NCBI GenBank assembly: GCA_017434525.1 | Contig: JAFRFD010000012.1 | Coordinates: 1-64,000, forward strand | Reading direction: 5' to 3' | Origin: Methanobrevibacter sp. | Lineage (GTDB): Archaea; Methanobacteriota; Methanobacteria; Methanobacteriales; Methanobacteriaceae | Length of the DNA stretch: 64,000 nt | Part shown: positions 30,535-41,686 of the stretch, in pieces | Layout of the letters: every line of letters starts with the position of its first letter | Position numbering within the stretch: position 1 is the first letter of the stretch | Notes under the pieces: model-generated | Told to the model about the DNA's origin: nothing | Database searches by the model: none | The model's input: only the letters and a program-made list of their open reading frames with translations | Program-made: the position numbers and the translations under genes

Positions 30535-30553
30535 AAGGAGGCTAAATTAATAT

Positions 30554-30922
30554 ATGATATCTATAGCTTTCCCTGATATGTTCAATAGAACAGTTACAAA
30601 TACGACTGAAGATTACGATGCTACTCTTCAGAATTTAAAAATGTTACTCTGGTCTGAAAAGGGTGAATTATTTGGTGACCCTTATTATGGAACTGGGTTA
30701 AAGAAATATTTATATGAACAAAATGATGCTGTTTTAAAAGACATCCTCATTGATGATATTTATACCGCCGTGGCTACTTTCATGCCACAATTAAAGATAG
30801 ACCGCAAGGGAATTACCATTAATTATGATGGTACAAAAGTTACGGTTACTATCGAAGCAATTAACCGTGTTAGCTTCCAGACTAACCTATATAACTTAGT
30901 TTTGTTAGATACTACCGTTTAA
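30554..30922 (+). CDS. Baseplate wedge protein (gp25-like)
   Basis: 122 residues. LLWSEKGELFGDPYYGTGLKKYLYE and the following IDDIYTAVATFMPQL match the gpW/gp25 family of baseplate wedge proteins, which initiate sheath assembly. It sits between spike and gp6-like genes, the common order. AGGAGG lies upstream. Confidence 0.85.
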   Translation: MISIAFPDMFNRTVTNTTEDYDATLQNLKMLLWSEKGELFGDPYYGTGLKKYLYEQNDAVLKDILIDDIYTAVATFMPQLKIDRKGITINYDGTKVTVTIEAINRVSFQTNLYNLVLLDTTV

Positions 30923-30943
30923 TTGTATAATATATTTTGAAGG
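30922..30943 (+). promoter_or_regulatory. Possible promoter motif TTGTATAATATAT
   Basis: ATTGTATAATATATTTTG then AAGG resembles the strings at 4083 and 23246. It could be a promoter or a leader feature before the largest baseplate gene. Confidence 0.3.
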
Positions 30944-30959
30944 AAGGTAAGTAAGTAAT

Positions 30960-33900
30960 ATGATAACTAATGAAGAACTTCAATTATCTAAAATGTCATA
31001 TACCGATAAAGATTTTGCTAGTATCTACCCAGACCTTTTAGATTTGGCTAGTCAGCTAACAAATAAATGGGACCCAAGCCTTTCAAATGAGTCTGACCCT
31101 GGTGTAGTACTTTTAAAAGAGGGGGCTTTTATTGCCGACCATAACAACTATAATATTGATAAGAACGTACTTGAAAACTTTTTACCTTCAGCTACTCAAG
31201 ACCGTTCAGTCAGAAATATTACCGAGATGAATGGCTATACCCCAAGATATTACGTATCTGCAACAGGTGATATTAACTTCACCTTTAATGGTAATGATGA
31301 AATTACTTTAAATAACTTCATGGGTTTTACAATTCCTGCTTACACAATTGTTGTTACTAATGAGGATGAAGATATAACCTATACTCAGGTTGAGGATTTA
31401 AAAATTGGTAACTTAGGTGTTAGCTCATCATGTAAATTCATGGAGGGGTCACTCATCCAATTAAGTGTAAATAACTCAGGTGTTATTTTACTTGAAAACT
31501 TAGATGAAAACAACAGAATCTATTTCCCAGACCAATACGTAGCTGAGAATGGAATCTTTATTCATAACGTAGAAAGTGATTATCATGACCTCTGAGTTAA
31601 GAATAATTACTTGTTAACTCAACCTACTGGTTCAAAGATTTACCGTGTAGACTTTGATTCAAGGTTAGGTTTACCTTATGTTGAATTCCCTGATGATATT
31701 GCCAATATCATTGGTAATGGTCTTGATATTAGTTATATTTCAACATCAGGCACAATTGGAAATGTTAAAGCCAATAGCCTGATAAAAGTAAAATCACCTA
31801 CTGACTTCGTAACTAATAATGACCAAGAAGTTAGTTTGGAAAATGACTTTACTATTTCAAACCAGTCATCAATTCTTAATGGTAAAGACCCTGAAACTAT
31901 TAATGAAATGTATCAATCATTTAAGAGGATTGTTGGTACTTTCGATACTTTAGTTACAAGAAGAGACTATGAAAATGCTATTAAAGAAATGGAAGATGAT
32001 TATTCAAATAATCTTGTTTCTAACGTAGCTGTCACCGATGTAAGGACTGATTATAATAATATTATTAATATAGTAACCTTTGATGAATATGGTGTCTATT
32101 ATGAAAATGCTAGTTTAACAAAAGGTATTACTTCATATAATTTCGTAGATGCGGCAGCCGTTGGTTATACACCATCAGTTGGTGATATTAAATACGACAC
32201 AAACAAGTTCATGGTTTGTACTGACGCAGACGAGGACAATCCGACTTGGGAAGAAATTAATTCAATCGGTTATAAGGATTTCGTAGCTGCTTCTGAAACT
32301 ATGACTCCTTATGATTTAGCCATCTATGCATTAAAAACTTTCTCAATGGCTGATTATCTTGAAAGAGACCCTGGTTTGGCACTAAACAAATCATTTACTC
32401 AAGTCAATGGAATTACTCAAGGAACCATTGAATCTGAATTAAATAATTATAAGTGTATCAACCATACTTTCAAAGACCCTGAAACTGATGATATTTTCTG
32501 TTTCAAAAACTATGTGCCATTGAACATTACAATCATTCCTTATTCAAAGGTTACTAGAGAAGAAAAAGATGAGATTATCAGAAATATTTATAGAGCTCTT
32601 ACCGAGAACTTTAATGCTAGTAAAGTTGAATTTGGTGAAGAATTAAACTATGATGAAGTAGTTGATGTATTACTAGCTTCTGATACTAGAATTAAAAATA
32701 TTAGGCTCGAAGACTTTGAATACATTCCAGTAGCTATGTATGCAGATGCTACTGATATTAAAGATGGAACAGAAGAAAAGGTATATGAAAAACCTGAGTT
32801 ATTGGTTGATTTGATTGCCAAGAACGTCTTGGCTGGTAGAGTATGTCTATTCGATTTTGATGAAACCTTTGCTTACACTTATGGCCAGGTTGGTTCTGAA
32901 TACTTCCCTAACATTGGTACTCTTTCAACAGAGGTTGAAATTGAGGTTCCTGAAGAACCTGTTAGTGGTGGTGTTGAGGGTGAAGGAGAAGAGATATATC
33001 AAGTCCCTTCAAGCTTTAGTGCAGATGTAAATGGACTAATAATTCAAATGTTTAATGGTTCAACTAAGGTAGATGCTTGGTCTACAGCTTTAGCTGCTGG
33101 ACAAGATTATACATTACCAGAAGGTTATACTTTAACTGCTGATTGGGAAGAATCTGATATTCAGGAACATTTAGACTTCCCTGAAACTGAAGGAAATACT
33201 GTAAAGATTCATGCTAACTCAAATTATACTTATAATCCTGACGTAGCAGTACAAGACCCAACAAGCATTTCTATCATAGAAGAGAGCTCAAGTGGTAGTT
33301 CAGATAATGGAAGCCTTGATTTCCAATATGAATTAAAAGAAAATGAATATATTGAAATTATTTACCCTAACTATTATTCAACAATAATTTACCCAACATA
33401 TTGTAACTATAGATTTGTTTCACCTAATAATACTACGGTTTATTCAAATACTGATTATAAACTTCAAGATGGTGAATATCTATATATCATGTATAGCAAT
33501 GATGATGAACAGCAATATGTAACCTATAAGAAGGATGACGTAATTAAGACAACCTTCAATATGACTCCTACTTCTGAGTCCACAAAAGGAAGTACAAAGA
33601 GTTTTGGCCCTAATGGTGTAAAGATGTTAATGTCTACTCTGGGCAGTGGCCAGCAGATAGAGATTAGAGAGAAGCTTGAAACTAAACTTTCAGGCCGAAA
33701 TATTCCTTGCTATTGGATTATGAATAATGGAACAGACACTCTGTTTAAAGAAATTGATGATGACATTACTCAGGTTGGAGAAGAAGGCTATAGCTGGGTA
33801 ATTCTTGAATCGGGTGAATATTTCATTTACAGCAACAGCAACTTAGATTCAATGGTCATCTTAGGAGCCGGAACAAAGATTACAAGAAGTGATAATGATA

Positions 33901-35306
33901 AATCACAATGGACTATTGAATCAACTAATACAACAATTGAATCAATTAGTACAAATGGATTTAACTCAAATATTACATGGCAATATAAAGACTTCAGTAT
34001 TAATAATTTAATAATTCAGGAATTAAACGTTGTAACCCTAGGAAATACTGACCAAGTATCAGTCATTGACTGGTCAGGTGATAATTCAAGTATAGTAAAA
34101 CCTACTAGCCTTAATAATAAATGGCAAGATTGTGGTGGAACTATTTATTATAAGATAAACGGTAAACAAACTTCATTAAAGAAACTTAATTTAGAAGATG
34201 GTTATCAAATCAGAAGTAGATTAGATTTAGTCACTGATAAATATAATGGCCAGAAGCTGTTAAGTGGTGATGGAAGTCAGCAAACTATTAAGGTAAAATA
34301 TTTCTCAGGTGCTGAGTCTGTTATTACACCAGATGGTGGTGGAAGTAGTAGCAGTGAGACTTCAGAGTTATATGTACAAAGTACTGTACCTCTTGATTTA
34401 ATCGGAAGTGAAAATATGAACATTGATTTGATTACTTCAAATACAATGTTGAACTTTATGACTTACCAAAAGAATAACCCGAAAGTTTATACCGTTAATG
34501 GAAGTCAGGGTTATTCTGAAGAAGAAATTCAAAGTGATAATGGAAAATACGTAATTAGCATTGAAGGTGCTGGTTATGCGGAATTCCCGTTCACCTATGA
34601 TAACTACTTTACTAACTATGATGGCGCAAGCAGAGAATATGTATTACCAGTATTTATTTCTGGTGACAAATATTCTAACCCAATTACTGCTAGCTTCATT
34701 GTTGACCGTACACATGACCCAGACTCATCATCTGGTTATACTCCTATTCCTGATACTTCAGAAGGAATTGAGGTACTTGACTATAATCATGGTTCTCCTG
34801 CTTCAACTTTAACAATGAACAATAAGGAATTATATTTAGTAACTCCTGTTGTACCAAGTGGGTTAACTTATGAAGAGGGTTCAACTTATGATGATGAGGC
34901 TCCTACTCCATTTGAAGAAGCTTATATAAAAGGTGACCTAATATTAAGACTTGAATGGGATGACCCTCAAGGGGTAGAAATTATTACTGTCTATGACCCA
35001 AAAATTATTCGTGGAGTTAACGATGGTATCGCTGCTGTAAGCAGTGTAGTTACTATGGGAGATGTTCTTGATAGGATGGATTACTTAGTAGCTCACTCTA
35101 ATAAACCTAATGTAAAACCTTATTATATTAATGAACCTGAACAGAGTATTGCTATACAAGACCCTGACTTCAGTAATCCTAATATTTTCTGGGACAAGAA
35201 TAACGTAGCTAACTTAGTTACTATTCCACAGATTATTATTCCGAGTGATAACATTGATATTATTAAATCAATGAAAGGTTACTCTTTAAAGGAAGAGGGT
35301 AAATAA
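30960..35306 (+). CDS. Large baseplate wedge protein (gp6/gpJ-like) with C-terminal extension
   Basis: 1448 residues, one TGA (31593-31595) read as Trp. The N-terminal 600 residues (YTDKDFASIYPDLLDLAS, SNESDPGVVLLKEGAFIAD, RSVRNITEMNGYTPRYY, then TLVTRRDYENAIKEM) match gp6/gpJ-type wedge proteins, which form the baseplate ring. From about residue 650 onward there is a long Ser/Thr/Asn/Tyr-rich part with Glu-Pro linker and Ig-like strands. Such extensions are not part of the standard wedge core and may bind fibres. Confidence 0.75.
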
Positions 35307-35308
35307 AA

Positions 35309-35986
35309 ATGATTGATGTCGTTAAACAAACCCCTGCTGAGTATAGCAAACAATCAAGAGATTATCAGGTTTTAGCTAGACTTTATACTGCCTTATATAA
35401 CATGAATAAAATGTATATAGACAATATGCAAGTTTGAGATAATGACATTGATAATAAGCTTACTACTCTCAGGTCAAGAACCTTAAACTTTATTCCAAAG
35501 CACTCGTGGGACTTAGATGACCTTGATGCTGCTATCTCCTGTTTCAAATATATCATGAGAAAAAAGGGAACCATCACGGCCATCAAGTTCTGCTTAACAA
35601 TCTTGCTTAGAATTAAAAAATTAACAGGTGAGATTAGTGAAGAATCTGGAACATTAATTATTAATAATGAAGACAATAAATTAGAAGTTAGAATACCAAG
35701 CCAGCTGGCTAGTGTTGGTGTAGTTGAAGACTTATTTGATTACTTACTTCCAGCTGGTATGGTTTATAGAGTAACTGAATACGGAAGAAGTGCTCCAAGC
35801 AATACTGTTACCGATGTTTACTTTACTTCTACTATTAATAGTGAAACTGTAAATGATGAAAACATCACTATTTACGGAAGTGTCTATAATGAAAGTGACC
35901 CGACCGATATTAAAAATACTGCAGGTAGCACAATTCATAAGAACTTAGTTGTTGACCCTGAAAGCGGAAGTGAGTCATCAAACTAA
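35309..35986 (+). CDS. Baseplate protein of unknown function
   Basis: 225 residues. I chose the ATG at 35309 just after the gp6-like stop. The longer frame is only visible if TGA near 35438 is read as Trp. The N-terminal half is helical (DYQVLARLYTALYNMNKMY, FIPKHSWDLDDLDAAI). The C-terminal half is Thr/Ser/Asn-rich. The position suggests a wedge or tail protein-I-like component, but no motif confirms it. Confidence 0.55.
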
Positions 35987-36005
35987 AAAATGAGGACAAT
36001 GATTT

Positions 36006-36494
36006 ATGGCTAAAGAAAAGAAAATTAAAGCAATAAGCTCATCTCAAATATATGAAGGAAATGTTCGCATAACTTTATTGAATGGGAAGAAACCATACAA
36101 AGTTATTAATAAACATAATTATGGAACTTCCGAGTTTTTCCAATATATTTGAAGAAGGGTTAGAGGTGAAAACTTAAATACACAAACTCCGTCATATATC
36201 TTTGCTATTGGAAGAGACGGGAATAGATTAACTAACTTTGGTGTAATTACTGAAGGACAACCAGTTTTAACTTATGATAATAACTCACAAGACCAAAATG
36301 ATTCAGCTACCCTAACTTATACATTCTTAATACCAGGAACAATTGTGCAGGGTAAAGAAATTGCTGGCTTCCAATTAGTTAGCTTAGACCAAAATACAGT
36401 CTATGCTGTACTAGAGATTGAAGCCATAACGATTAATAATTCTAAGACTAATATCTTAGTTGACTGGTCATTGGTTTTGGCCAACGGAATTTAA
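36006..36494 (+). CDS. Structural protein of unknown function
   Basis: 162 residues, seen only when TGA (after FFQYI, near 36150) is read as Trp. It starts with MAKEKKIKAISSSQIYEGN and is beta-rich (YIFAIGRDGNRLTNFGVI, YTFLIPGTIVQGKEI, TVYAVLEIEAITIN). It lies between baseplate and fibre genes and has GAGG ahead of the start. It may be a fibre-attachment or baseplate decoration protein; no family recognised. Confidence 0.55.
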
Positions 36495-36509
36495 AGGAGA
36501 TAGATAATT

Positions 36510-37967
36510 ATGAGCTCATATTTAAACTCAAATGCAGTTAAAGTTTTCCCATCATCATTGAGGTCAGCTCAGAATGGTGACCAGTCATCGGGAAAATATA
36601 CTTCAGAAAAGAACTTAACTGGAATCATTAAAACTTTGGCCAATAAAGACAGTTTTATTATTAACTGAGGTGATTCATCAGCTGAATTAGTTATTGGTGG
36701 CTATTATTTCAAATTAACATCGCTTCCCACTACTATGCCAACTGTTGGTAATTATTATGCTGGTATCAGGCTTGACTCGGCTGATAGATTATGTTCATTA
36801 TTTGATGGTGGAACTGACCTTGACCCAGAAGGTGGTAGTTCTTTCTATGGTTTAGGATTCAGTTCTTCATATACTGATTTTCCATCTGCCTATCTTCAAA
36901 TATTGGAAGATGGACAATTATGTGAAAAGAGCTTCCACAAATTCAACGCCGAGACTATTTTCTTCGGAGAAGGAGAAGGTAAATCATTAGCGGAACTATT
37001 TAATGACAGTGACATATTAAAGATTGAAGCTGGTGGTACTGGTGCTTCATATATGTTAGGTGGATATGCTCTTGTGGCGGGTGGAGATGTAACTGACCCA
37101 CCTACACACACAACTAGCCCAATTACTTTTAGACAGATAACAAACAAAACTTCTGCCTATTTACTAGACCCAAATAGTACTAATTTAGTTAATGAGAAAA
37201 CTGTTTATAATGCTTTAGCTGTAATCAATAATACTCAGCAATCTGGCTCAACAAATATTTATGCCCCAGAGAGTGCTGGTAGTGTTAGTAATATTGGTGA
37301 AATTACTGAATCTAGGTCAATCTTAGTGGCACAGGGTAATAATGCTGCTCCGATGTGGCTTGACCCTAAATCTACGGCTAAAATACTTATTAATAACTTA
37401 ACTGAGGGAACAGGTACTGTAACTAGTGGTGATGTCTACATTATTACTAGCCCAAATAATGGTACCAATTCAGGTGAATATTACAGAAGGAAAGTTAGTA
37501 ATGTAAGAGTTGGTGGTTTAACTACCGGTAGGACTTTACAAGTTAACCTGGCTAGTACAAGTGCTTCAACAGCTTTTGATGGAACAGATAGTATTAATGA
37601 TATTGGTGTTTCTGGTAAATTAGCTGTCGGTAATGGTGGTACTGGAGCTACAACTTTTACTAGTGGTAATCTATTAGTGGGAAATGGAACTAGTGCTGTT
37701 TCAACAATAGCGAAAGCTTCAACTAACACAGCAAACGCAGTAGTTGTAAGAGATTCAAGTGGTAACTTTAGTGCTGGGACAATCACGGCCTCACTAACTG
37801 GTCATGCATCTCTTGACTTACCGATAGCTGGTGGTACAATGACTGGTATTTTAACAGCTCAAAATAATACAAGTTATTCTACTAAGCAAGTTAGAAATAT
37901 TTTCTTATCTACTAGTGATGCATCAGGTGGAGATAACGGTGATATTTGGATTACTTATGTTAACTAA
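36510..37967 (+). CDS. Tail fibre protein
   Basis: 485 residues; one TGA near 36666 reads as Trp. The C-terminal half carries tail-fibre features: GKLAVGNGGTGATTFTSGN, and PIAGGTMTGILTAQNN (the GGTMTG motif). It ends GDNGDIWITYVN, similar to the end of the fibre at 4109. An AAAGGAGA site precedes the ATG at 36510. It likely helps in host recognition together with the next protein. Confidence 0.8.
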
Positions 37968-37983
37968 GGCAGGTGAGTAATTT

Positions 37984-39798
37984 ATGGCAAATGTAGTTAG
38001 CTCATGTCTTAAATGTACTTCAGAAAAATTATATTATGATGGCTCTGTTGTATTATCTAAAACTACTACAGCAAAGTCTAACCATAAAAGTACAGCCTAC
38101 ACAGCTGGCTCCGCTAGTGTTTACATTCCTTCTTATACTTATTCTTGAAATAATTCCGGTACTTTACCAACTAATATTTTTGGTTCAAGTTATACAGGTT
38201 CGGCTGTAAACAATAACTATGTTACTCATTATTATTATAAAGCTGACCGTACTACGGTTGGGTCAAGTAGTTCAAAATATCAAACTAGAAAACCAACATA
38301 TACTCCACCATCTACTTGGAGTAATGGAACTGAGAGTTATAAATATGGTCCTTATAGTTTAACTTATGGGTCAGTTGGTGAAATTGAGTTAATTATCAGT
38401 TCTAGTAAAGTGTTGACGGCAACAGCTACTCGTACTTGGGGGAGTTATTCATTTTCTACAACTACTGCTGCAGCCTCAGCTGCAGGGACTAAGACTGGTT
38501 ATACTTTTTATAGGTGGGCTTGTCAAAATTCTCCTTATAACTCTGGATTAAACACTGATGCTGAATTAATTTTACAAGAAAAGCCATCATCAGCTCCTAG
38601 TTATACCTATGCTGCTGAAGCTTCATGAACATCAACTTCAAGTAGTTTAGGTACTACCTATAAATTCTACCCAATGTGAGTAGCTAACCAATATACTATT
38701 ACTTATAATGCTAATGGTGGTACTGGTACAATGGCTGCCCAAACAGTTACTTATAATAATAGTATTACTTTAAATGCAAATACTTTTACTAGAACTGGTT
38801 ATACATTCTCGGGGTGGGTATCAGATACAAATGCTAGTCACCCTGATAAAGAAACCTTTACTTACCAAAGGGCCGCTAACACTATTATGTATGCCCAATG
38901 GACTCCTATCACTTATAGTATCAAATATAATGCCAATGGTGGTAGTGGCACGATGTCTAATACATCAGCTACCTATGATGTTAACGTAACTCTTAGTAAT
39001 AACGCCTTTACTAGGACAGGTTATTCTTTTAGTGGATGAGGTACCTCGTCTGGAGCTACTTCTGCTACTTATTCAAATCAAGCTACCGTTATAAACTTAA
39101 CGAGTACTCAAGATGCTGTTGTTAACTTATACGCGGTTTGGGTACCTGTAGTCTACACAATAACTCTTAACAAGAATAGTGGTACTGGTGGAACAGATAC
39201 TATTTATGAAAAGTATAATACTGGTTGGTATAGTAATTCAACTGCGTCAACAAGCATTTCTTCAATCACTGTTCCTACTAGAACTGGTTATCAGTTTAAA
39301 GGTTATTATAATTCTACTTCAGGAACTACACAATATATTCCTTCGGGTGGAAGTTTATCTAATTTGAGTAATACAACATTCACTTCTAATTCTACTATTT
39401 ACGCTCAATGGACAGCTAATACTTATACTGTATCATTTAACTCAAATGGTGGTAGTGGTACAATGAGTAATCAATCATTCACTTATGGTGTTGCTCAGAA
39501 TTTAACTACTTGTTCATTTACAAAATCAGGCTATGCTTTCAGAGGTTGGAATACTAGTAGTGATGGAACTGGGACATCATATAATGATGGTCAATCAGTA
39601 AGTAACTTAACTACGACTAATGGTGGAACAGTTACTTTATATGCCCAGTGAGCTTTAACTAGCAAGGTTAACATTGGCGGTACATGGAAAACAGTTAAAT
39701 CTATAAAAGTAAAGATAGATGGAAACTGAAAAACTGTTACTAGTGTTAAAGTTAAAATCGGTGGAAGTTGAAAGAATTTTACAGGCTGAGGTTCTTAG
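37984..39798 (+). CDS. Tail adhesin with InlB/Flg_new-type repeats
   Basis: 604 residues. From about residue 238 there are four beta-repeats of the Listeria-Bacteroides (InlB B-repeat, Flg_new) type, each with YxANGGxGTM or a relative, TRTGYxFxGW and a final YAQW. The last 45 residues contain three GxWKxV/NF repeats. Eight TGA codons occur. Copies of the same repeat use TGG in one place and TGA in another at the same GW and AQW positions, direct internal evidence that UGA is Trp. Such repeats are common in cell-surface proteins of gut Bacillota, so the tail adhesin may borrow a host-type binding module. Confidence 0.8.
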
Positions 39799-39837
39799 CG
39801 TATAAATACTGTGTGAGTATTTATTTAATATATATGG

Positions 39838-39869
39838 GTGAACATCTAGATAGGGTGTTCACTTTTTTT
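39838..39869 (+). terminator. Intrinsic terminator at end of the tail gene block
   Basis: GTGAACA pairs with TGTTCAC (extended by three further pairs, two of them G-T wobbles) around an AT-rich loop, followed by seven T residues. It closes the structural block. Confidence 0.8.
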
Positions 39870-39871
39870 AG

Positions 39872-39900
39872 TTTGATTTTATTTTGTTTTAAGATATAAT
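39872..39900 (+). promoter_or_regulatory. Early-type promoter for the accessory region
   Basis: TTTGAT (39872-39877), 17 bases, TATAAT (39895-39900), then TATATTGTAAATA. The downstream string is shared with promoters at 15063, 42727 and 61637. Confidence 0.75.
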
Positions 39901-39929
39901 TATATTGTAAATAAAAGGAGAAAACTAAA

Positions 39930-40226
39930 ATGAAGAAATTATTTAAGGTTATTATCATTACTGCTGTTCTGTTAGGACTTACTGGATGTGGAAATAAAGA
40001 TTTTTGGGGAGTTGGCCATTTTACTTTTAGAAAAATTCATATTATTAACCCAGATGGTGAAGATATCTGTTTAACTGTTAAGCAGTGGACTGAAAGTGAA
40101 ATTGGTATTGAAGTTGATACTGAAGAATATGGTCCATTATTCCTGAGTGAAGGAACTTATATTATGGTAAGTGATGTTTGCCCTATTTGTGAACACAATC
40201 ATCAAGGAGTAGAGGTAAATGAGTAA
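39930..40226 (+). CDS. Small lipoprotein
   Basis: 98 residues. MKKLFKVIIITAVLLGLTGC is a classic lipoprotein signal peptide with lipobox LTGC (Cys at residue 20). The mature part is about 78 residues and ends with a CPICEHNH motif that could bind a metal. It is the first gene after an early-type promoter, so it would be displayed on the host membrane early. Phage lipoproteins often block superinfection, but here that is only a possibility. Confidence 0.75.
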   Translation: MKKLFKVIIITAVLLGLTGCGNKDFWGVGHFTFRKIHIINPDGEDICLTVKQWTESEIGIEVDTEEYGPLFLSEGTYIMVSDVCPICEHNHQGVEVNE

Positions 40227-40521
40227 AGTAGACGTAGCAAAAGAAGATTTATATAGACATACTCACTGTATTATTTGCGGTGAGTATAAAGATTTGAGTG
40301 ATGGAACATCTTATCATAATTACATCTGTGATGAATGTATGAATAGTTTTCCCATCGATTATATTATGTTCAGAATAAAGTGCTGGAAAGATGGTATTTG
40401 GTTGAAACAGTTTAATAATCTTGAATGGAGATTATCTGGCCGTAGATTAGAAAAAGAAGATTTGTATGAAGATGAGTATACTTGGAATTGGGGTGATGAA
40501 CCCGATACTGATGAGGAATAA
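40219..40521 (+). CDS. Small zinc-binding protein
   Basis: 100 residues. HCIICGEYKDL and YICDECMNSF form a four-Cys zinc site (about residues 13-40). The C-terminus is acidic and Trp-rich. It overlaps the lipoprotein gene by 8 bases, so the two are translationally coupled. Function unknown. Confidence 0.65.
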   Translation: MSKVDVAKEDLYRHTHCIICGEYKDLSDGTSYHNYICDECMNSFPIDYIMFRIKCWKDGIWLKQFNNLEWRLSGRRLEKEDLYEDEYTWNWGDEPDTDEE

Positions 40522-40523
40522 TT

Positions 40524-40937
40524 GTGGCAGCTATTGATTACGGAACATTAATAATTAAAGATGGAAAAGTTCTTAATAAAGAAGATGAATTATTTCCTGA
40601 CCTTGTAATAGGTAATTATATTCTTTATTTTTATAAAAAAACTTTAACTATCTTTAGCAGAGACACAAAACAAAGTATTGAAAACTATTATTTTTATGAT
40701 AATAAATACTCTTATCATCTTGATACCGTTGCAGGTCATATAGATATAAGAGCGTTAGATAGAGATAGCAAAGGCTGGGAAAGAGAACGTTTTATTGCAA
40801 AAATTGGTGATTATATAATTATTTTTGGCTATGGAATTGATAATAATAAAAACCATAGTTACCAAAAGAAAGTGATGAAAGACTACGGATTTTCTAATCG
40901 AGAGAAAAGAATCATTTCAAAATATTTGTGGAGTTAA
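40524..40937 (+). CDS. Hypothetical protein
   Basis: 137 residues with a GTG start two bases after the previous stop. Strand-rich start (IDYGTLIIKDGKVLNKED), then FYKKTLTIFSRDTK and FIAKIGDYIIIFGYGID, ending in a basic helical tail. No family recognised. It belongs to the lipoprotein operon. Confidence 0.55.
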   Translation: MAAIDYGTLIIKDGKVLNKEDELFPDLVIGNYILYFYKKTLTIFSRDTKQSIENYYFYDNKYSYHLDTVAGHIDIRALDRDSKGWERERFIAKIGDYIIIFGYGIDNNKNHSYQKKVMKDYGFSNREKRIISKYLWS

Positions 40938-40939
40938 GT

Positions 40940-41686
40940 ATGAAGAAATATTTTATTGTAGCTGATGTTCATGGATTTTATGATGAAATGATGGAAGCGT
41001 TAAATAAAAAGGGATTTGATATAAACAATCCTGACCATATCTTTGTTTCTTTAGGAGACTTATTGGATAGAGGTGAACAGCCATTTGAATGTTTAGATTT
41101 TGTCTTAAGTTTACCTGAAGACAGGAAGATTTTAATTGTTGGTAACCATGAGTTATTAATGAAAGAGATGATTTCTCGCGGGGTACCTTTGATGCATGAT
41201 ATTCATAACGGTACTTATAGGACAGCTGAAATATTATCAGGTGGTGATTATGATGATACTGTGATGGGAGGCATGAAGAATTGTCAGGTGTGGAAAGACT
41301 ACTTAGCGCAGTGTCAATTCTATTACGAATTAGGTGATAATATTTTTGTTCATGGTTGGATTCCATGTCATTCATATAGTAATTCATGGATGGACTACCA
41401 TGACTACAATCCTCTTTGGAGAAACAGTTCTGCTAGAGACTGGAAAGAAGCTACTTGGTATAATGGTATGAAAGTATGGTCTGATGGGGTTAAAGAGCCA
41501 GGAAAAACTATATGGTGTGGACACTGGCACACTTCATGGGGACACAGTATTATCAACAAAGAGTGTAGCGAGTTTGGTGAAGATGCAATCTTTACCCCAT
41601 TTAAAGCTGAGGGTATTTGTGCAATGGATGCTTGTACAGTTCATAGTCATTTTGTTAATTGTGAGGTGATAGAGTATGAGAATTAA
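40940..41686 (+). CDS. Metallophosphoesterase, PPP-type phosphatase
   Basis: 248 residues with the full set of metal-binding motifs: ADVHGFYDE (residues 6-14), GDLLDRGE, VGNHELL, FVHGW and CGHWHTSWGH. This is the PPP/Ap4A-hydrolase group that includes phage lambda phosphatase. I prefer the ATG at 40940 (GGAG 7 bases upstream) over an in-frame GTG at 40928. The 3' end overlaps the next metallophosphoesterase. The substrate could be a protein, dinucleotide or signalling nucleotide. Confidence 0.85.
   Translation: MKKYFIVADVHGFYDEMMEALNKKGFDINNPDHIFVSLGDLLDRGEQPFECLDFVLSLPEDRKILIVGNHELLMKEMISRGVPLMHDIHNGTYRTAEILSGGDYDDTVMGGMKNCQVWKDYLAQCQFYYELGDNIFVHGWIPCHSYSNSWMDYHDYNPLWRNSSARDWKEATWYNGMKVWSDGVKEPGKTIWCGHWHTSWGHSIINKECSEFGEDAIFTPFKAEGICAMDACTVHSHFVNCEVIEYEN

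Noticed and set aside
38695-39655. The repeat gene could be a host surface protein and the contig a prophage border
   Set aside because: It is in the tail-fibre position, shares codon use, TGA-as-Trp and terminal repeats with other phage genes, and phage genes continue on both sides.
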